DNA of 64,000 nt from Trichoplax sp. H2 (Eukaryota > Placozoa > Uniplacotomia > Trichoplacea): contig NOWV01000207.1 of NCBI GenBank assembly GCA_003344405.1, forward strand, positions 62,001 through 126,000, given 5' to 3'. The notes under the pieces were generated by a model, which saw only the letters and a program-made list of their open reading frames with translations, had not been told where the DNA came from and ran no database searches. Both the position numbers and the translations under genes were made by a program. The first letter of the stretch is position 1; each line of letters begins with the position of its first letter. Below, one piece after another: positions 48,830 through 61,014 of this stretch.

Positions 48830-49828
48830 AGTCTACCAAGTACCTTCTAGTGCATTCAATAGTATAGAAAAGTCTTCATCCTCTGAAATAGTTGAATATT
48901 TTATGAATTCGATATTGTCATATGTGCAAAATGATCCTAGTGATTACTTGGCTATTGATTTCTTACCCGTCCAGCTAGTACTACTGATAAGAAGAGCTGG
49001 TCTATCTGCCTTATATTTGATCGTTTCTCCATCTTTGTAAGTAAATGCTGTATCTTGTGAATTGCTACGTCATCAAGAAATTTAAAGGTGGTTACTTAGC
49101 GTCAACATGGGTTTTTCAAATAAAATAATTAGAATAATGTTGTTTCATCCATTGAGAAAATATCCTAAATCCAACCTAGAATCGCCTCGAAATATTTCAT
49201 ATTCGTTGGCCAAGACTGAAATTATCTAGTCAATTCATAATTATTATAATGTAGAGTAGTTTTAGTCCCATCATCAGTCAATGTCCTTGTAATATTTTAC
49301 ATCATTTCTATCATAGCAACATTTACTGTTTGGCATACCTTATGCTTACTTTCTAAATCCAATGATTTGAACATAGCCGGAGGTCGATCGTACAGTGTAA
49401 ATGCTCTACTCAATTTAGTACAAAATGAATATTTTTAATCATACTTGGTTACAAATATGGAAAAACATTTAACTTCATTATAATAATCTTCGATGATCCA
49501 AACAGGACTCATACATGTATTGCAATATGCAGCAATTAGATCAACAGATTTAACGGCTATACGAATGCCTTACTTGATCGACCAATTTTTTTGCAAGTCA
49601 TCGCGCATAGCATTGGTAACGCAAAAATTGGCATCTGATAATCTCCCAAAGAACCTTTCATACCTATCATTGATGTTATGTTTGGATAAGAGCATTGAAG
49701 TAGATTTGAATCTGATCAAATATTGCACCGACGCGTTTATATTAGGTTCAACTATTACTTACCACTTTGATAGTCGTACAAGTATATGTTGTTTCCCTAA
49801 CGTCAAGCCTAGAATTGTGTATCCGTAG
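48830..49828 (+). pseudogene. Probable glycosyltransferase (GT1/GT28-like) remnant
   Basis: At 49493-49828 an ATG-started frame of 111 codons contains [14 protein letters not shown] followed by [18 protein letters not shown]. This follows the P-x(3)-DQ-F-W-x(2)-R-I and LP-x(2)-LS spacing of the nucleotide-sugar half of UDP-glycosyltransferases and sterol glucosyltransferases. Upstream in the same frame, HVLQYAAIRST occupies the place of the usual HHGGxGTxxS; the glycine pair is lost. Further left, a stop-bounded frame ending near 49035 reads NDPSDYLAIDFLPVQ then LYLIVSPS and ends at a GTAAGT donor. That fits the end of the acceptor half. I see no intact full gene, so decay is more likely than function. 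Identification rests on motif spacing only. Confidence 0.33.
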
Positions 49829-50507
49829 TTATGCCAATCAATAACCAACTTACTACCTCTTAGTCTACAAACAAACCAAGCAACAGCAATCGTTGGGAAA
49901 GCAGGTGGGTTCTAATATTGAAATACAAAAGTCATCAAGATATTACTTCTCTTTCAATTATGATTATTGTTCTTGTGTCATCATCCTAGTTTTACAGTAC
50001 AAATAGAAAATTAGTATAAAAGGGAAACACTTGGCTTAACCTGAAGTAATAGAAAATCAGGCTTTGATATTCTAAACATAAGGTATATGGACAGTTGTAG
50101 TACAAGGTAAATGGCTTTCATCAAGTAGCGCAAAAGTCCTGGAAGGCCTAAATTAAATAGATGGATCATGTTACTATAGCATTATTTGATGTACTGATGA
50201 AGGATTGATAGCTATATTTAGCGGATTTATTAAGGATAAGTGCATGGCTTGTTTATTGTCTGATCTCTTGATCCGATGACGTTATTGACTATTCATGTCC
50301 TATACAAAACTAAAGCCAAATCACTAATAGCAATCAACTTTATGGTTTCCTAACCGTTTAGACTTGTTGGAGGCTGCATGGCATGAATCTTGATGTTGGT
50401 TTGATCGATTAGAGCATCATGAGGTTTAGTTCCTATAACACACATTGTATTTGTATCATATTGAAGGAAAAATTCGGATATACCTTTCAATGTTAAAAGA
50501 CTAGTAA

Positions 50508-51310
50508 GCAATAGCCGAGAACATCCCTTTGCTCAACTCTATCGACAGTCTAATGGCAAGTCTGCACCTTTATTTAGTGCTCTACTAGTCTCCTATCGGT
50601 TGCAATGCTCTACAAGAGGCAAACAGTGTCAATGATCGTACGTTCTTCAGCATCGCTGCGCTCATTACAGTAACAAGATATTACAAACGATTAGAAAATT
50701 ACATGGAATAGCCGAGAACATCTCTTTGCTCAACTCTATCAACAGTCTAATGGCAAGTCTGCACCTTTATTTAGTGCTCTACTAGTCTCCTATCGGTTGC
50801 AATGCTCCATAATAGGCAAATAGTGTCAATGATCGTACGTTCTTCAGCATCGCTGCACTCATTACAGTAACAAGATATTACAAACGATTTGAAAATTATA
50901 TGGAATAGCCGAGAACATCTCTTTGCTCAACTCTATCGACAGTCTAATGGCAAGTCTGCACCTTTATTTAGTGCTCTACTAGTCTCCTATCGGTTGCAAT
51001 GCTCTACAAGAGGCAAATAGTGTCAATGATCGATCATACGTTCTTCAGCATCGCTGCACTCATTACAGTAACAAGATATTACAAACGATTTGAAAATTAC
51101 ATGGAATAGCCGAGAACATCTCTTTGCTCAACTCTATCAACAGTCTAATGGCAAGTCTGCACCTTTATTTAGTGCTCTACTAGTCTCCTAGGAGTCCTAT
51201 CGGTTGCATTGCTCTACAAGAGGCAAATAGTGTCAATGATCGTACGTTCTTCAGCATCGCTGCACTCATTATAGTAACAAGACATGACAAACGATTTGAA
51301 AATTGCATAT
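50508..51310. repeat. Tandem repeat, about 197-bp unit, four copies
   Basis: AGCCGAGAACATC starts copies at 50513, 50710, 50907 and 51108. Spacing is 197, 197 and 201 bp; the third copy has a 4-bp GATC insertion and the fourth an 8-bp insertion near 51190. Copies differ by only a few bases, so the array is recent or homogenised. No coding function seen. Confidence 0.9.
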
Positions 51311-52045
51311 CATTTGTCATATGGATTAGATGCTATCCTGAATTCCTAATGATCGATTTATGACTTGAATCATTCAATCAATCACTGTATTATTGTAACC
51401 ACCTGCATATCCAACCAGGTCGACTTTCAATCCAGCCTTGGCTAACGATATGCTATGATACTGCATACGAGGGCTCCTACCAATATCGCCAAGTACAAGA
51501 ACACAAATGTTCCTATCCATCTCTCTTTCTTCTACAAGCAGATGTATGAATTGCGGGATATTCTATGGCCTCTAGCTTTTAATGCAGAATTGGCAACCAA
51601 GTATAAAAGTAGTTTAGCAACCAGCAGCAGCAACTGTCCAAGCTAAAGGAAATCCTTCGACTACCAGGCTCTACTTTTTGTAGTCCATGGTAACCCATAC
51701 CATCCCTAGCATGACTGCTGGAACTCCATACTGTATCTGTTCAGAAGAACACTGTTTGCAACAGTATTCTCGATGATTGAGGGTAGCCATACTGTTAGCT
51801 ATCCTCTATCGGCACTGTATTGGACAGTAAAATTTTCTACTCATGTAGATTGAGAATTTGCTGCCATTCCGTTGGCTAAAACTTGATTCTATCCAGTATT
51901 TCTTCTACTGTAGTGAGCTACAAATACTTTCTGCCAGTCTTGGCTAACCTTGTCTTGATGGAAAGGATAGAATGCGGTGAAATTGGCCTGAAAACCGGAC
52001 TGAATGATCAACTACACCAGTTGCAATAGATGCCAATACCATGTC
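51311..52045. other. Spacer between two tandem arrays
   Basis: A 63-codon ORF at 51455-51646 (ATG near 51455 is not certain) has no recognisable family. Nothing else seen. Confidence 0.45.
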
Positions 52046-52545
52046 AATACTGCAATTTTCCAAGCTATGGCCGTGTTGGTTATCAAGTTGGATCAATCTT
52101 TTAACCATAGAGGTATTTTTCACTTACTATAATTTTCCAAGCTATGGCCATGTTAGTTATCAAGTTGGATCTATGTTGTTGATCCATGTTGGTTATCAAG
52201 TCGGATCTATGTTGTTGATCCATGTTGGTTGTCAAGTTGGATCAATCTTTTAACCATAGAAGTATTTTTTTACTTACTGCAATTTTCCAAGCTATGGCCA
52301 TGTTGGTTATCAAGTTGGATCTATGTTGTTGATCCATGTTGGTTATCAAGTCGGATCTATGTTGTTGATCCATGTTGGTTGTCAAGTTGGATCAATCTTT
52401 TAACCATAGAAGTATTTTTTCACTTACTGCAATTTTCCAAGCTATGGCCATGTTGGTTATCAAGTTGGATCTATGTTGTTGATCCATGTTGGTTATCAAG
52501 TCGGATCTATGTTGTTGATCCATGTTGACTATCAAGTTGGATACT
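52046..52545. repeat. Higher-order tandem repeat: 150-bp unit built from 36-bp subunits
   Basis: AATTTTCCAAGCTATGGCC occurs at 52054, 52131, 52281 and 52431, so the last units are 150 bp apart and the first is a 77-bp short unit. Within each unit a 36-bp element (GTTGGTTATCAAGTTGGATC plus TATGTTGTTGATCCAT) is repeated. The array stays open in one frame for long stretches because 36 and 150 are multiples of 3. The predicted Trp/Ser-rich peptide is judged an artefact. Confidence 0.9.
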
Positions 52546-53654
52546 ACGTTAGTCAACAGTGCCTTTATTCATCGACTATAACGATTAGATTGCCGAACGA
52601 TGCTTACTAACTACTCAACAGAAATCCGATTCAACTTAATGAAGAGAGAGAGATCTTGACTAACCATGATCGGTCCAATGAAACTTCACGCTTTCTTCCT
52701 TCCTTCCATTTTGAAGCCATGTGGTGAAAATCCATTGACTTGCTGAATTGTAAGTCAATTACTTTATTGAATGAATATGAATCAGAAGCAAGACTAACTG
52801 AGTTGATATCTCGATCAATTTGTCTTACAGATTCTTGGATTTAATTCGCCCAAAGATTCTTTTGAAAATACTAACTAACATCGTCGTAAATGTTGGCATA
52901 ACAAGCCTGGAGGAGGAAGATTATGCCGACATGTTAGTAATGATGCTTTAGGGCTAAACTACCACTCACTAAAGGAACTTCTGAAAGGCAAAGTATCCTT
53001 TTTCAATAGGTAAGTGTTTATTTAAATATCACAGCAGTAGCTAGCAGTGTGGAGAGAGTAGACATTTCTATTAATACGGTACTATCATCATCATTGATAC
53101 AGTAGAAAATTCCCTCATGAAATGATTGACACAGGTCCATTCGTTCAAAGTAAGTGAGACAAGCTTGAACTCGATAGTCAATCTACTGTCTTGGCATCAT
53201 CTTGCAGTGTAATGCAAGATGATTTTCGACATCATTCACAGTACAGTACATCTGTCTACAGTTAACTAAGACCTCATTAAGCCATCAATCGATCATAATT
53301 CGTCTCCATATTGACCAATAGCAACATGATCAATGACAAGCAATGATTGCTTTCATGTATCATGCCGATGCGATTTCACTTTTAAGTTAATTCCGTTGGT
53401 AACTTTGTTTCACGGTTCAACTGGAAAATGAATTTACCTACCTTCAAGTATGTTATAAGCCAGCTGATGAATGGCCAAGATTTGCACCAAGCATGATTTA
53501 CAGGCTTAATTGGGTTATATATACAGTATACCCATCATAAGGTAAATGCAAGTTAACAAATGGACGTACAATTTCAAATTGATCAACTATGCAATTGACA
53601 AGTGTACATATAAAACGTTTGTTATGCAATGTCTAATGGTTGAAATATTACCTA
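52546..53654. other. Intergenic spacer
   Basis: No gene recognised. A short open stretch near 52880-52945 (VNVGITSLEEEDYADML) has no assignable family. Confidence 0.45.
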
Positions 53655-55100
53655 CGAGCTCGTGCGATCCTTCAGCCCATGAACGATGATAATATAATAA
53701 ATTATCGACATAGACGAATAGCTTTAACTGATGAAATGAACTTTGGTAACAATTTTGTAAGCTACTCTAAGTTACTATTGATTGAAATGGCATTGGCGGC
53801 TTCGTGCTTGGAATGTAGATACACGATTTTTATGTTTTCAATAGTCATATATTTTTAACTGTCATCAATCACAGACATTGCATTGAGTTATAATAACAAT
53901 AATAACATGCAGGTTTCATTATTCTACTGTAGTAAACTGGAATAATGTGGCAAGATGGCTGTAAACTATTTTAAAAGTTTAATTTACTACAATACAATTA
54001 ACAATTAGAACATGTTTGCTGTACAATGACTCATTTCTGGAAAATAAAACTGACAGGATATACAATCCTTTAGCTGATGAATCACATTGGCAGAACAGTA
54101 CGAAGACATATGGATATTTTTTACGCATTAAAAGAGACTTCTCCACAAACTAGTAAGCCTTTAAGTAACTATTTTCTGCATGATTACTGGCTGCCTGATG
54201 CTCGTATTCCAATTTTATGTTTTATTAGTTATGGATTTCAAGTGTTTTATCTCATAGACATTGCATTGTACGTGTTACTATTCCTTACAGATTTCGTTTA
54301 TCCTACTGTGCTAACTCTGAATAATGTTGCCAAAAAAGTTAAAAGTTTAATTTATTAACAATACAATTTGCAAGTAGAACAACCTTGGCTGTGCAATGGC
54401 CAACTTAAAAAAATAAGTAATACTTACAAGATCCACGTACGAACCTTTAGCGGATAAATCAAGCATGCCTGACACAGATGGATAGTTTTAACTACTGCAA
54501 TCGAATGAGACTTCTTCAACAAACTTGTAAGCCAACAAGTTATTGCTGTTTGTAAGCTCGTTAGCTGCCTTATGCTCGAAACGCTGACGTATGATTCTAT
54601 GTAGATAGTTTTTATGTATGAGTAGTCCATTTGTTATAATTTATTGATATTTGCTTAGACGTATTATAATGAGAGACAGGTTTCGTTATCCTACTATGCC
54701 AAAGTAGAATAAAGTTGCAAGTAATTAAAGTTTAATTTATTCTGATCCTTTAGCTGATGAATCACATTTGCAAAATATGACTGACACTAATGGGTAGTGT
54801 TAACGACCCAAAAGAGATTCCTACAACAAACTTGTAAGCTACTAGCAGAGAATTTCTGGTAAAAATCCCTGCTGCTAAGTTTTTACTTTTTGTGAGGCCG
54901 TTGGCTGCTCGTACTTGGAATATCAATTTATGATATTCAATTTTAAAAGGTGGGTATTTTACTTGCAATAAGTGGTGGATATTACGAATACTGTACATAA
55001 TAGCATACTGGTTTCAATATATTACTGTACTAAATTCGAAGAATGTGAGATGGCTGGAAAATACTTGAAAATTCAAATTTAATTATTAATTTATTATTAT
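53655..55100. repeat. Four diverged copies of a 330-400-bp repeat
   Basis: The recurring order is CCTTTAGCTGATGAATCAC, a GGATAGTTTTAAC-like block, AAAAGAGACTTCTCCACAAAC, GTAAGCTACTA-like, GGCTGCTCGTACTTGGAAT, GGTTTC-TTATCCTACTGT and AAAGTTTAATTTATT. Copies start near 53665, 54068, 54434 and 54745. They are diverged with indels, so ORFs in them (for example 54077-54358) are not credible genes. Confidence 0.7.
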
Positions 55101-56258
55101 TCGTAAACGCTTGCAAAACTGCTTTGTAATAACTAATGCGGAAAAATATGACTTATCGATGTGCTATTATGAATTTACTACACTGCTCAATCTTTTTACT
55201 ACTAAGCTTACATTGCTGTTAGGCTTGATTACCTGCATTATGATGTTTATAAACACTAATTAATACTTGTATAATATGTTATAACGCTACTTTGCGAGTT
55301 AGTGCACTATATGTAATCTCTACTTAAGTCTATCATCATCTGACTGATCCTCGTATATTGTAGCCATTATGAATACAAGCACAGAAAATATGTTATTACC
55401 GATTCCTTTGTGCAATGTAGGAATTTCCGACAGTCTGCATGGGTGTAAGATAGATCTGATTTGCAACAGATTAATACTTATTTCATTATTAAAGTAATAT
55501 TAGTAAGGTAAGACAACGTAACTGCAGCAAAACTATGAAACAGAAATTGTGGATCACTTTATAAGCTAATAAATCTAGAGAGTGAGATTATATGATAGCA
55601 TGTATATACATTTTTAATACTATTGGACAATGTATAACGCTGTGTAAACTGACGACAATTTCTAAAATCAAGAATTTTAGTTCAAATCAGTATTAACTAG
55701 AAATGATGGTCTAGTATCCACTTGCAAAATTATCATAGGTCGATAGGCAACAAAGCCTTTATTCCTTGTTTAGAGCTATTAGTTAGGACACGCGTAAAGT
55801 AATCTGCTGCACCAGTACAAATTGATCTATGCTGAAGTTATATATACAGTATATAAAATATGTTACACGATGCAAAGTTAAAACTACTAAAGTTAAGCAA
55901 TGTAAATTCGGACGATAAATTGCTTGAGATCAATTAGACGTATTATCCAAATGCAACTTAAAACAGCTGCTGTAGTAGTTACTTCAAAACTACATTTCAC
56001 AATAGCGATAAAGTTTAAAATATCGATGCCACTTCATTACCAAAAGTAATCTTATTCGTTAATATTAGAGTCATGCAAAATTTATTTTACTGTATATTAA
56101 AATATTAGACGATTTATTTATCAGGAGCTAAGATGTACAATGTTGTACGTGAACTATAACGAGCGAGAGATCTACTAGTATCTTAGTATAACATGTCTCC
56201 ACAAAAAAATTGAAGAAGAAATGCCCATTATTAATTATGCTTGGATCACTTATAGCCA
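55101..56258. other. AT-rich spacer 3' of the ROCO gene
   Basis: No ORF or repeat that I can support. Confidence 0.5.
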
Positions 56259-59200
56259 TCATATGCTTCTCTTCCATCCGGCTATTTTTTCTTCCAGTTG
56301 GTCCACTATAGAAATCTTTTTCATCTTACGTAAAGCTGCAACCACAACACAAATATCAGCATTTTGCCCGGCATTATTTTCCCACAATTTTAGAACTTTG
56401 TACACTTTATCGTAGCGGCTCTGTTCTCTTAATTTAATTTCGTCAATTTCTGTCTCTGACAAATGCAACAAGATTCCCAAACGTAATAAATCGTCTATAT
56501 GGAGTTTCTCTGCTATTATATCGAAGAACCCTGTATCCATTTCTATATTAAAAATAAAATGGAGAACATGAACTATTGTTCAAGTCGCCAAGGTTGTATC
56601 TGATCTAGAATGCATGATTAGCAATGATATAGCAAATGCTTTTTCATAACAACTGTAATTTTAAAACTGATGATATTTTATAAAATGCAACCTGCTGTTA
56701 ATACTACGATTTAGGATTTTTAATTGTCGCTTTAGGTTTGATTCAATTTTATTACTATGAACTCTTCTAAAAGCTTACTGGATAAACAATCTGAACAAAT
56801 TTTAAATCGGAAAATTAACTCATAAAATGATTATCTACTATTCGGATATTTCACTGGTGGTTAGCTAATCTTATAAAGCTTACTAGACAAACAATGTAGA
56901 AAAAAATTAAGATTGAATATTTTTTAATTTATAAATCATTATTTATTGTGTCAAGTAGCTTACTAGTAGCTAGAATATTCTAATTACGATCTTAAAAATT
57001 CGTTGGCGATATCATTATCTAGTAAAACTGGATGCGATCATATCATCAGTGGCAAACGTAGCTGAAAGTATTACATCAATTGACGAGGTAAGGTATTCCT
57101 ATGTTAGAATTTATACGGAGTAATGGCTCTTAATCATATTTGAATCAATCTAAAATTGAATTACTAAATGCAATTGAGAATGATTGATAGATATCAATTC
57201 AATAGAGGTTTACCTTTATCTTTGGTATCTTTCCATCGGTCTAAAGTAGTGGAATAAAAATAGCAACAATCGATTAATAGTTGTATCGTTTAAGTAATCA
57301 ATACAGTAAATTAGTGCCCATAATTCTTGATAATAATCAACTATTGTTTACGCTATTACAAAATCACCTTATATTAAATAGTAAAATAGCTATGATAGAG
57401 TACATTTATGCCTCTTTGCTTGCTCTAGCGTATGACTTTAGTTTATTATATCATGAAAAGTGATAATATAAGAATGAAGCTGCTGTTTATTCTCACATGC
57501 TTACCTATCCAGAATTTTTCATTATAAATCATCCAATCGTTCAAAGATTGACTCGCAAATTCCATCCTACAATGCTTACATCGAATCCAATTTTGATCTC
57601 CTTCCTTGTATTCTTCGGTTATACTTGTTTGTGTATTACATTCACTACATTTGACGAAATATCGACAATCAGCCCCTTTAAACTTGACCATCCTTTCATT
57701 GACAGTGGAGATGAGTTTATTCTTGACAATTTCGTGTGGCCGTTTGACAAATATAGAATTTTTAACTTTATCCTTAATCAATTGACTTGTCTTGGGCTCA
57801 TTTATTTTCTGATAGCAATATTGTAAACCGATGTGAGATTCCTCTTTCTTGACTACAAGGTAATGATCGTCATTTTCTAAATAATATCTGGCACATTGAT
57901 AGCATAATTTTACGTCCTTATTATTCCATTCCTTTAAACAAGAAGATAATAAGCAATAATAAATTCCATCTGGAAGATATGGAATATCTGTACGCTCGTA
58001 TCCGATGTAGAGCCAATCTGATTGATGACATTTTGGTAAATCAAATGGCTTAACATCATCTCGTAACAAGTATGGAACAAAGTATTGACATTCTTCTCCG
58101 TTGTCGTTCTTCTCATTTGTAATTGAACATAGAATATCATAAGCATCCATGAGTGCCAATATAGTTTGCTTACTATCGTCGTCTAAATTAAATTTATAAA
58201 TAGCATGATCAATGTAGGATCTTGATAATTTTCCTGTTGTGCTGGCTATCTCATAGTCGCGTTTTATCTGTGCACCTCCTTGTACAAAATCTTGTAATTG
58301 AATAATGGAACGAAATATATTTAATAACCAATCGACATTAGTTATAATAATTCCGTCGTCGCCTACTTTATCACAGTAGATGACTTCTCCTAAATCGTGT
58401 AGATACATTAACATAGCGATTAATTCATCATGGTTTTCATATAATCCGTATTGTTGAGACAAGGTTACTATTTGTTGCATTGTCATAATATTATGGACTT
58501 GAGAATGTCTAATTTTATTGATAATTGAACATGCGGAATGATTGTTACTGTTAGTAGGGAGCGATTTATTTAATATTGTAGCCATGATATACCATCGAAT
58601 AGGTATAGGATTCGTAATAAATGGCAGCGATTGTACAAATGCCTTAATGATACCATGTAAACGAAGACAACATTGTTGACGCTCCTGCAGTGTCGACGGA
58701 GTACTATCAAGAGGATTGCAATTAAAAATAATACCAGAAGAATAGATATGACTGGCATAAGAAGGCATGCGAGACGTCAATGTAGACACAAATTGATTGA
58801 ATCGAGTACGTCCATCTTCTTCATTGGTAATATAATCGCCATGAGAAGCTACTAAAATAATAATAGGTAATGAATGCTGTGAAGGTGGTAAATGCTGTCC
58901 ATCTTCACTTTGAATGTTGACATTGATGGTACTTTGGCTTGTATGGCCAGCTATGATTGATGTAAGCCATTCTTGCATAGCTTGTAAATACGTCGTTTTG
59001 AGTAATTGGTTGTTCCTTGTTGTTACCTTGTCGTTAATGTCTTGATTAATATTAAATACTAAAATATAAATACTATTGACGGAGATAAAGGGATAATGAG
59101 TAAGATGATAGACGGCATGACCTGCGAAATCCCATATTTTAACATACTGATTTTTATCGTCTTTGTGTGTATTTTGATCGACGATCGACGAACAGTAATA

Positions 59201-61014
59201 TTGATGTAAGCCTCGTTTAGACTGTGATTGAATTGGAATCTCTGTCCTTGCTATCGCTCCATCTTGCGTAATGACATCCGTTGCAGAAGAATCGACACTG
59301 TGTTGTTGCCCATTTGACACAGGTGGATTATTGGTTATAACGGGTTGATCTATTGGATCCATGTCGGTTACTTGCTGACTGAGGTTATCTTGACGATCGA
59401 TACTTGTTTGGGCTAAGTGTTGTATGACTGTCTTGACTTTATCGTCTAGTATTTCAGTCCAATCACAACCCTCTAAGTTCATAACATTATAATATGCAGT
59501 CTCTACCATAATATCCAAATTCTCAGCCACTTGTGTCGGAGATGGATTGTTGAGTCGTTGCTTGGTAAATATTTTTCGAACAGAAGTTTTCCCCACATTG
59601 CGAGCGCCAATGAACATGCCTCGTATTAAATGATTAAAGCAATGACCATGTTTTAAGCTTTTGCGATATGCATTGTAATATTTCTTTTCTTGCAAAGCTG
59701 TAGAACAACAAAATACAGAATAGGGTTACGGTTATCCATCGCTCTCTTGTCTACTACTGTATTAAAACTCCACTTACCTTTCTCTTGTACGTCTTGATTG
59801 TTGTGACTGCCGTCGATAGTATTTGCTGGCGCTATAACGTTGTTGGTTTGATTCGGTTGAAATAGTTCAACGATACTTTTGATCCAATTTCTCGCTATTG
59901 ATGTCGACGATTTCTGCTTCTGGAGAGTCATTTCGATATTCTTTCCTATCCTTGTAACTAGGCCATCATTTCCGCTTGGGGCTGCGATATGGAGCGACTT
60001 GTCATACATATCCATAGCCTGATCGTACTTGCCTTGGCATCTATAGACAACTCCTATGTTGTTATATGACTGCGCAACATGGGGATGATTTTGACCAAGG
60101 ACTGACAATTCAATTTGCAGTGACTTGTTCAACATATCCACAGCCTGATCGTACTTGCCTTGGTCATAATAGACACATCCTATGCTGTTATATGAGTTGG
60201 CAACATCGGGGTGATTGTGACCAAGGACTGACAATCGAATTTGCAGTGACTTGTCATACATATCCACAGCCTGATCGTACTTGCGTTGGTGATGATAGAC
60301 AACTCCTATGTTGTTATATGACTGCGCAACATGGGGATGATTATGACCAAGGACTGACAATCGAATTTGCAGTGACTTGTCATACATATCCATAGCCTGA
60401 TCGTACTTGCCTTGGTCATCATAGACAAGTCCTATGTTGTTATATGACCACGCAACATGGGGGTGATTGTGACCAAGGACTGACAATCCAATTTGCAGTG
60501 ACTTGTCAGACATTTCCAGACATAAGTCAAGCTTGTACAAGTCGAAGTAGACGCACCCAATTTGATGATAACTATCGGCAAGACGAGCATCCTTTTCGTC
60601 TAACCATTTTAATTTCATTTCCAACGATTTCTTACCGTCTTGCAGTGCTCCGTTGTAATCCCCTTGGCGTCTCTTAATCTCGCTTTCTCTTTGTAAACAT
60701 TGAGCCATGCTCACTTCATCTTGCAGTTTAGTAGCCACAGTTTGTCCCTTTTTACTCCAATCAACAGCTTCCTTGAATTGATATTGTAAAGTGTGAATGT
60801 CACAAAGACCAAGATAAATATCGCATGCAAGTCGATCAATATCCGCACTAGGATTCGACAACGAAGCAATCGCATCGACAGCTTGTGTATAACAAGATAG
60901 TCCGTCCACCAACTGGAAGGCAGTCTTGCATGAGTTGCCCTTGTCGTACAGTGATTGTATACGGGTATGGTGAGGAAGCCCACTCGTGGAAGAGACAGAT
61001 TCATCGTCAGCCAT
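56259..61014 (-). CDS. TPR-Roc-COR-Death domain protein (ROCO family), 3 exons
   Basis: Exons on the minus strand are 61014-59778, 59697-57505 and 56542-56259 (TGA). Both junctions are GT-AG in phase 1 and give a continuous 1237 aa. The ATG is at 61014; the open frame four codons upstream starts with GTG. Residues about 65-340 are TPRs, the last five being near-identical 42-residue kinesin-light-chain-type units. Exon 2 carries a Roc GTPase: P-loop GARNVGKT (443-450), switch II WDFAGH (601-606) and a G4-like SHGD (697-700). A long polar insert separates P-loop and switch II. A COR-like region follows (about 760-1060). Next come CSEC (1096-1099) and CKHC (1119-1122), a zinc-ribbon-like pair. 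Exon 3 is a Death domain (about 1150-1230: LLRLGILLHLSETEIDEI, then KLWENNAG and VAALRKM). Roc-COR units act as dimerising GTPase switches and Death domains recruit apoptotic or immune adaptors. A signalling role in cell death or defence is inferred; the protein is probably cytosolic. Confidence 0.85.
60010..60530 (-). repeat. 126-bp coding minisatellite in the TPR exon
   Basis: CCTGATCGTACTTG recurs at 60018, 60144, 60270 and 60396, exactly 126 bp (42 codons) apart; a more diverged unit lies at about 60522. Each unit encodes one TPR (YNNIGxVYxxQGKYDQAxDM). Near-identity at the DNA level points to recent duplication or gene conversion, and repeat number may vary between alleles. Confidence 0.9.

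Noticed and set aside
52041-52528. Trp/Ser-rich repeat protein ORFs
   Set aside because: They are produced by the tandem repeat whose period is a multiple of three; no start context, domain or splice support.
53640-54630. Several 60-90-codon ORFs
   Set aside because: They lie in a diverged repeat family, do not align between copies and have frame-breaking indels.
60066-60677. Plus-strand His/Asp/Gln-rich repeat ORFs
   Set aside because: They are antisense shadows of the 126-bp TPR units.
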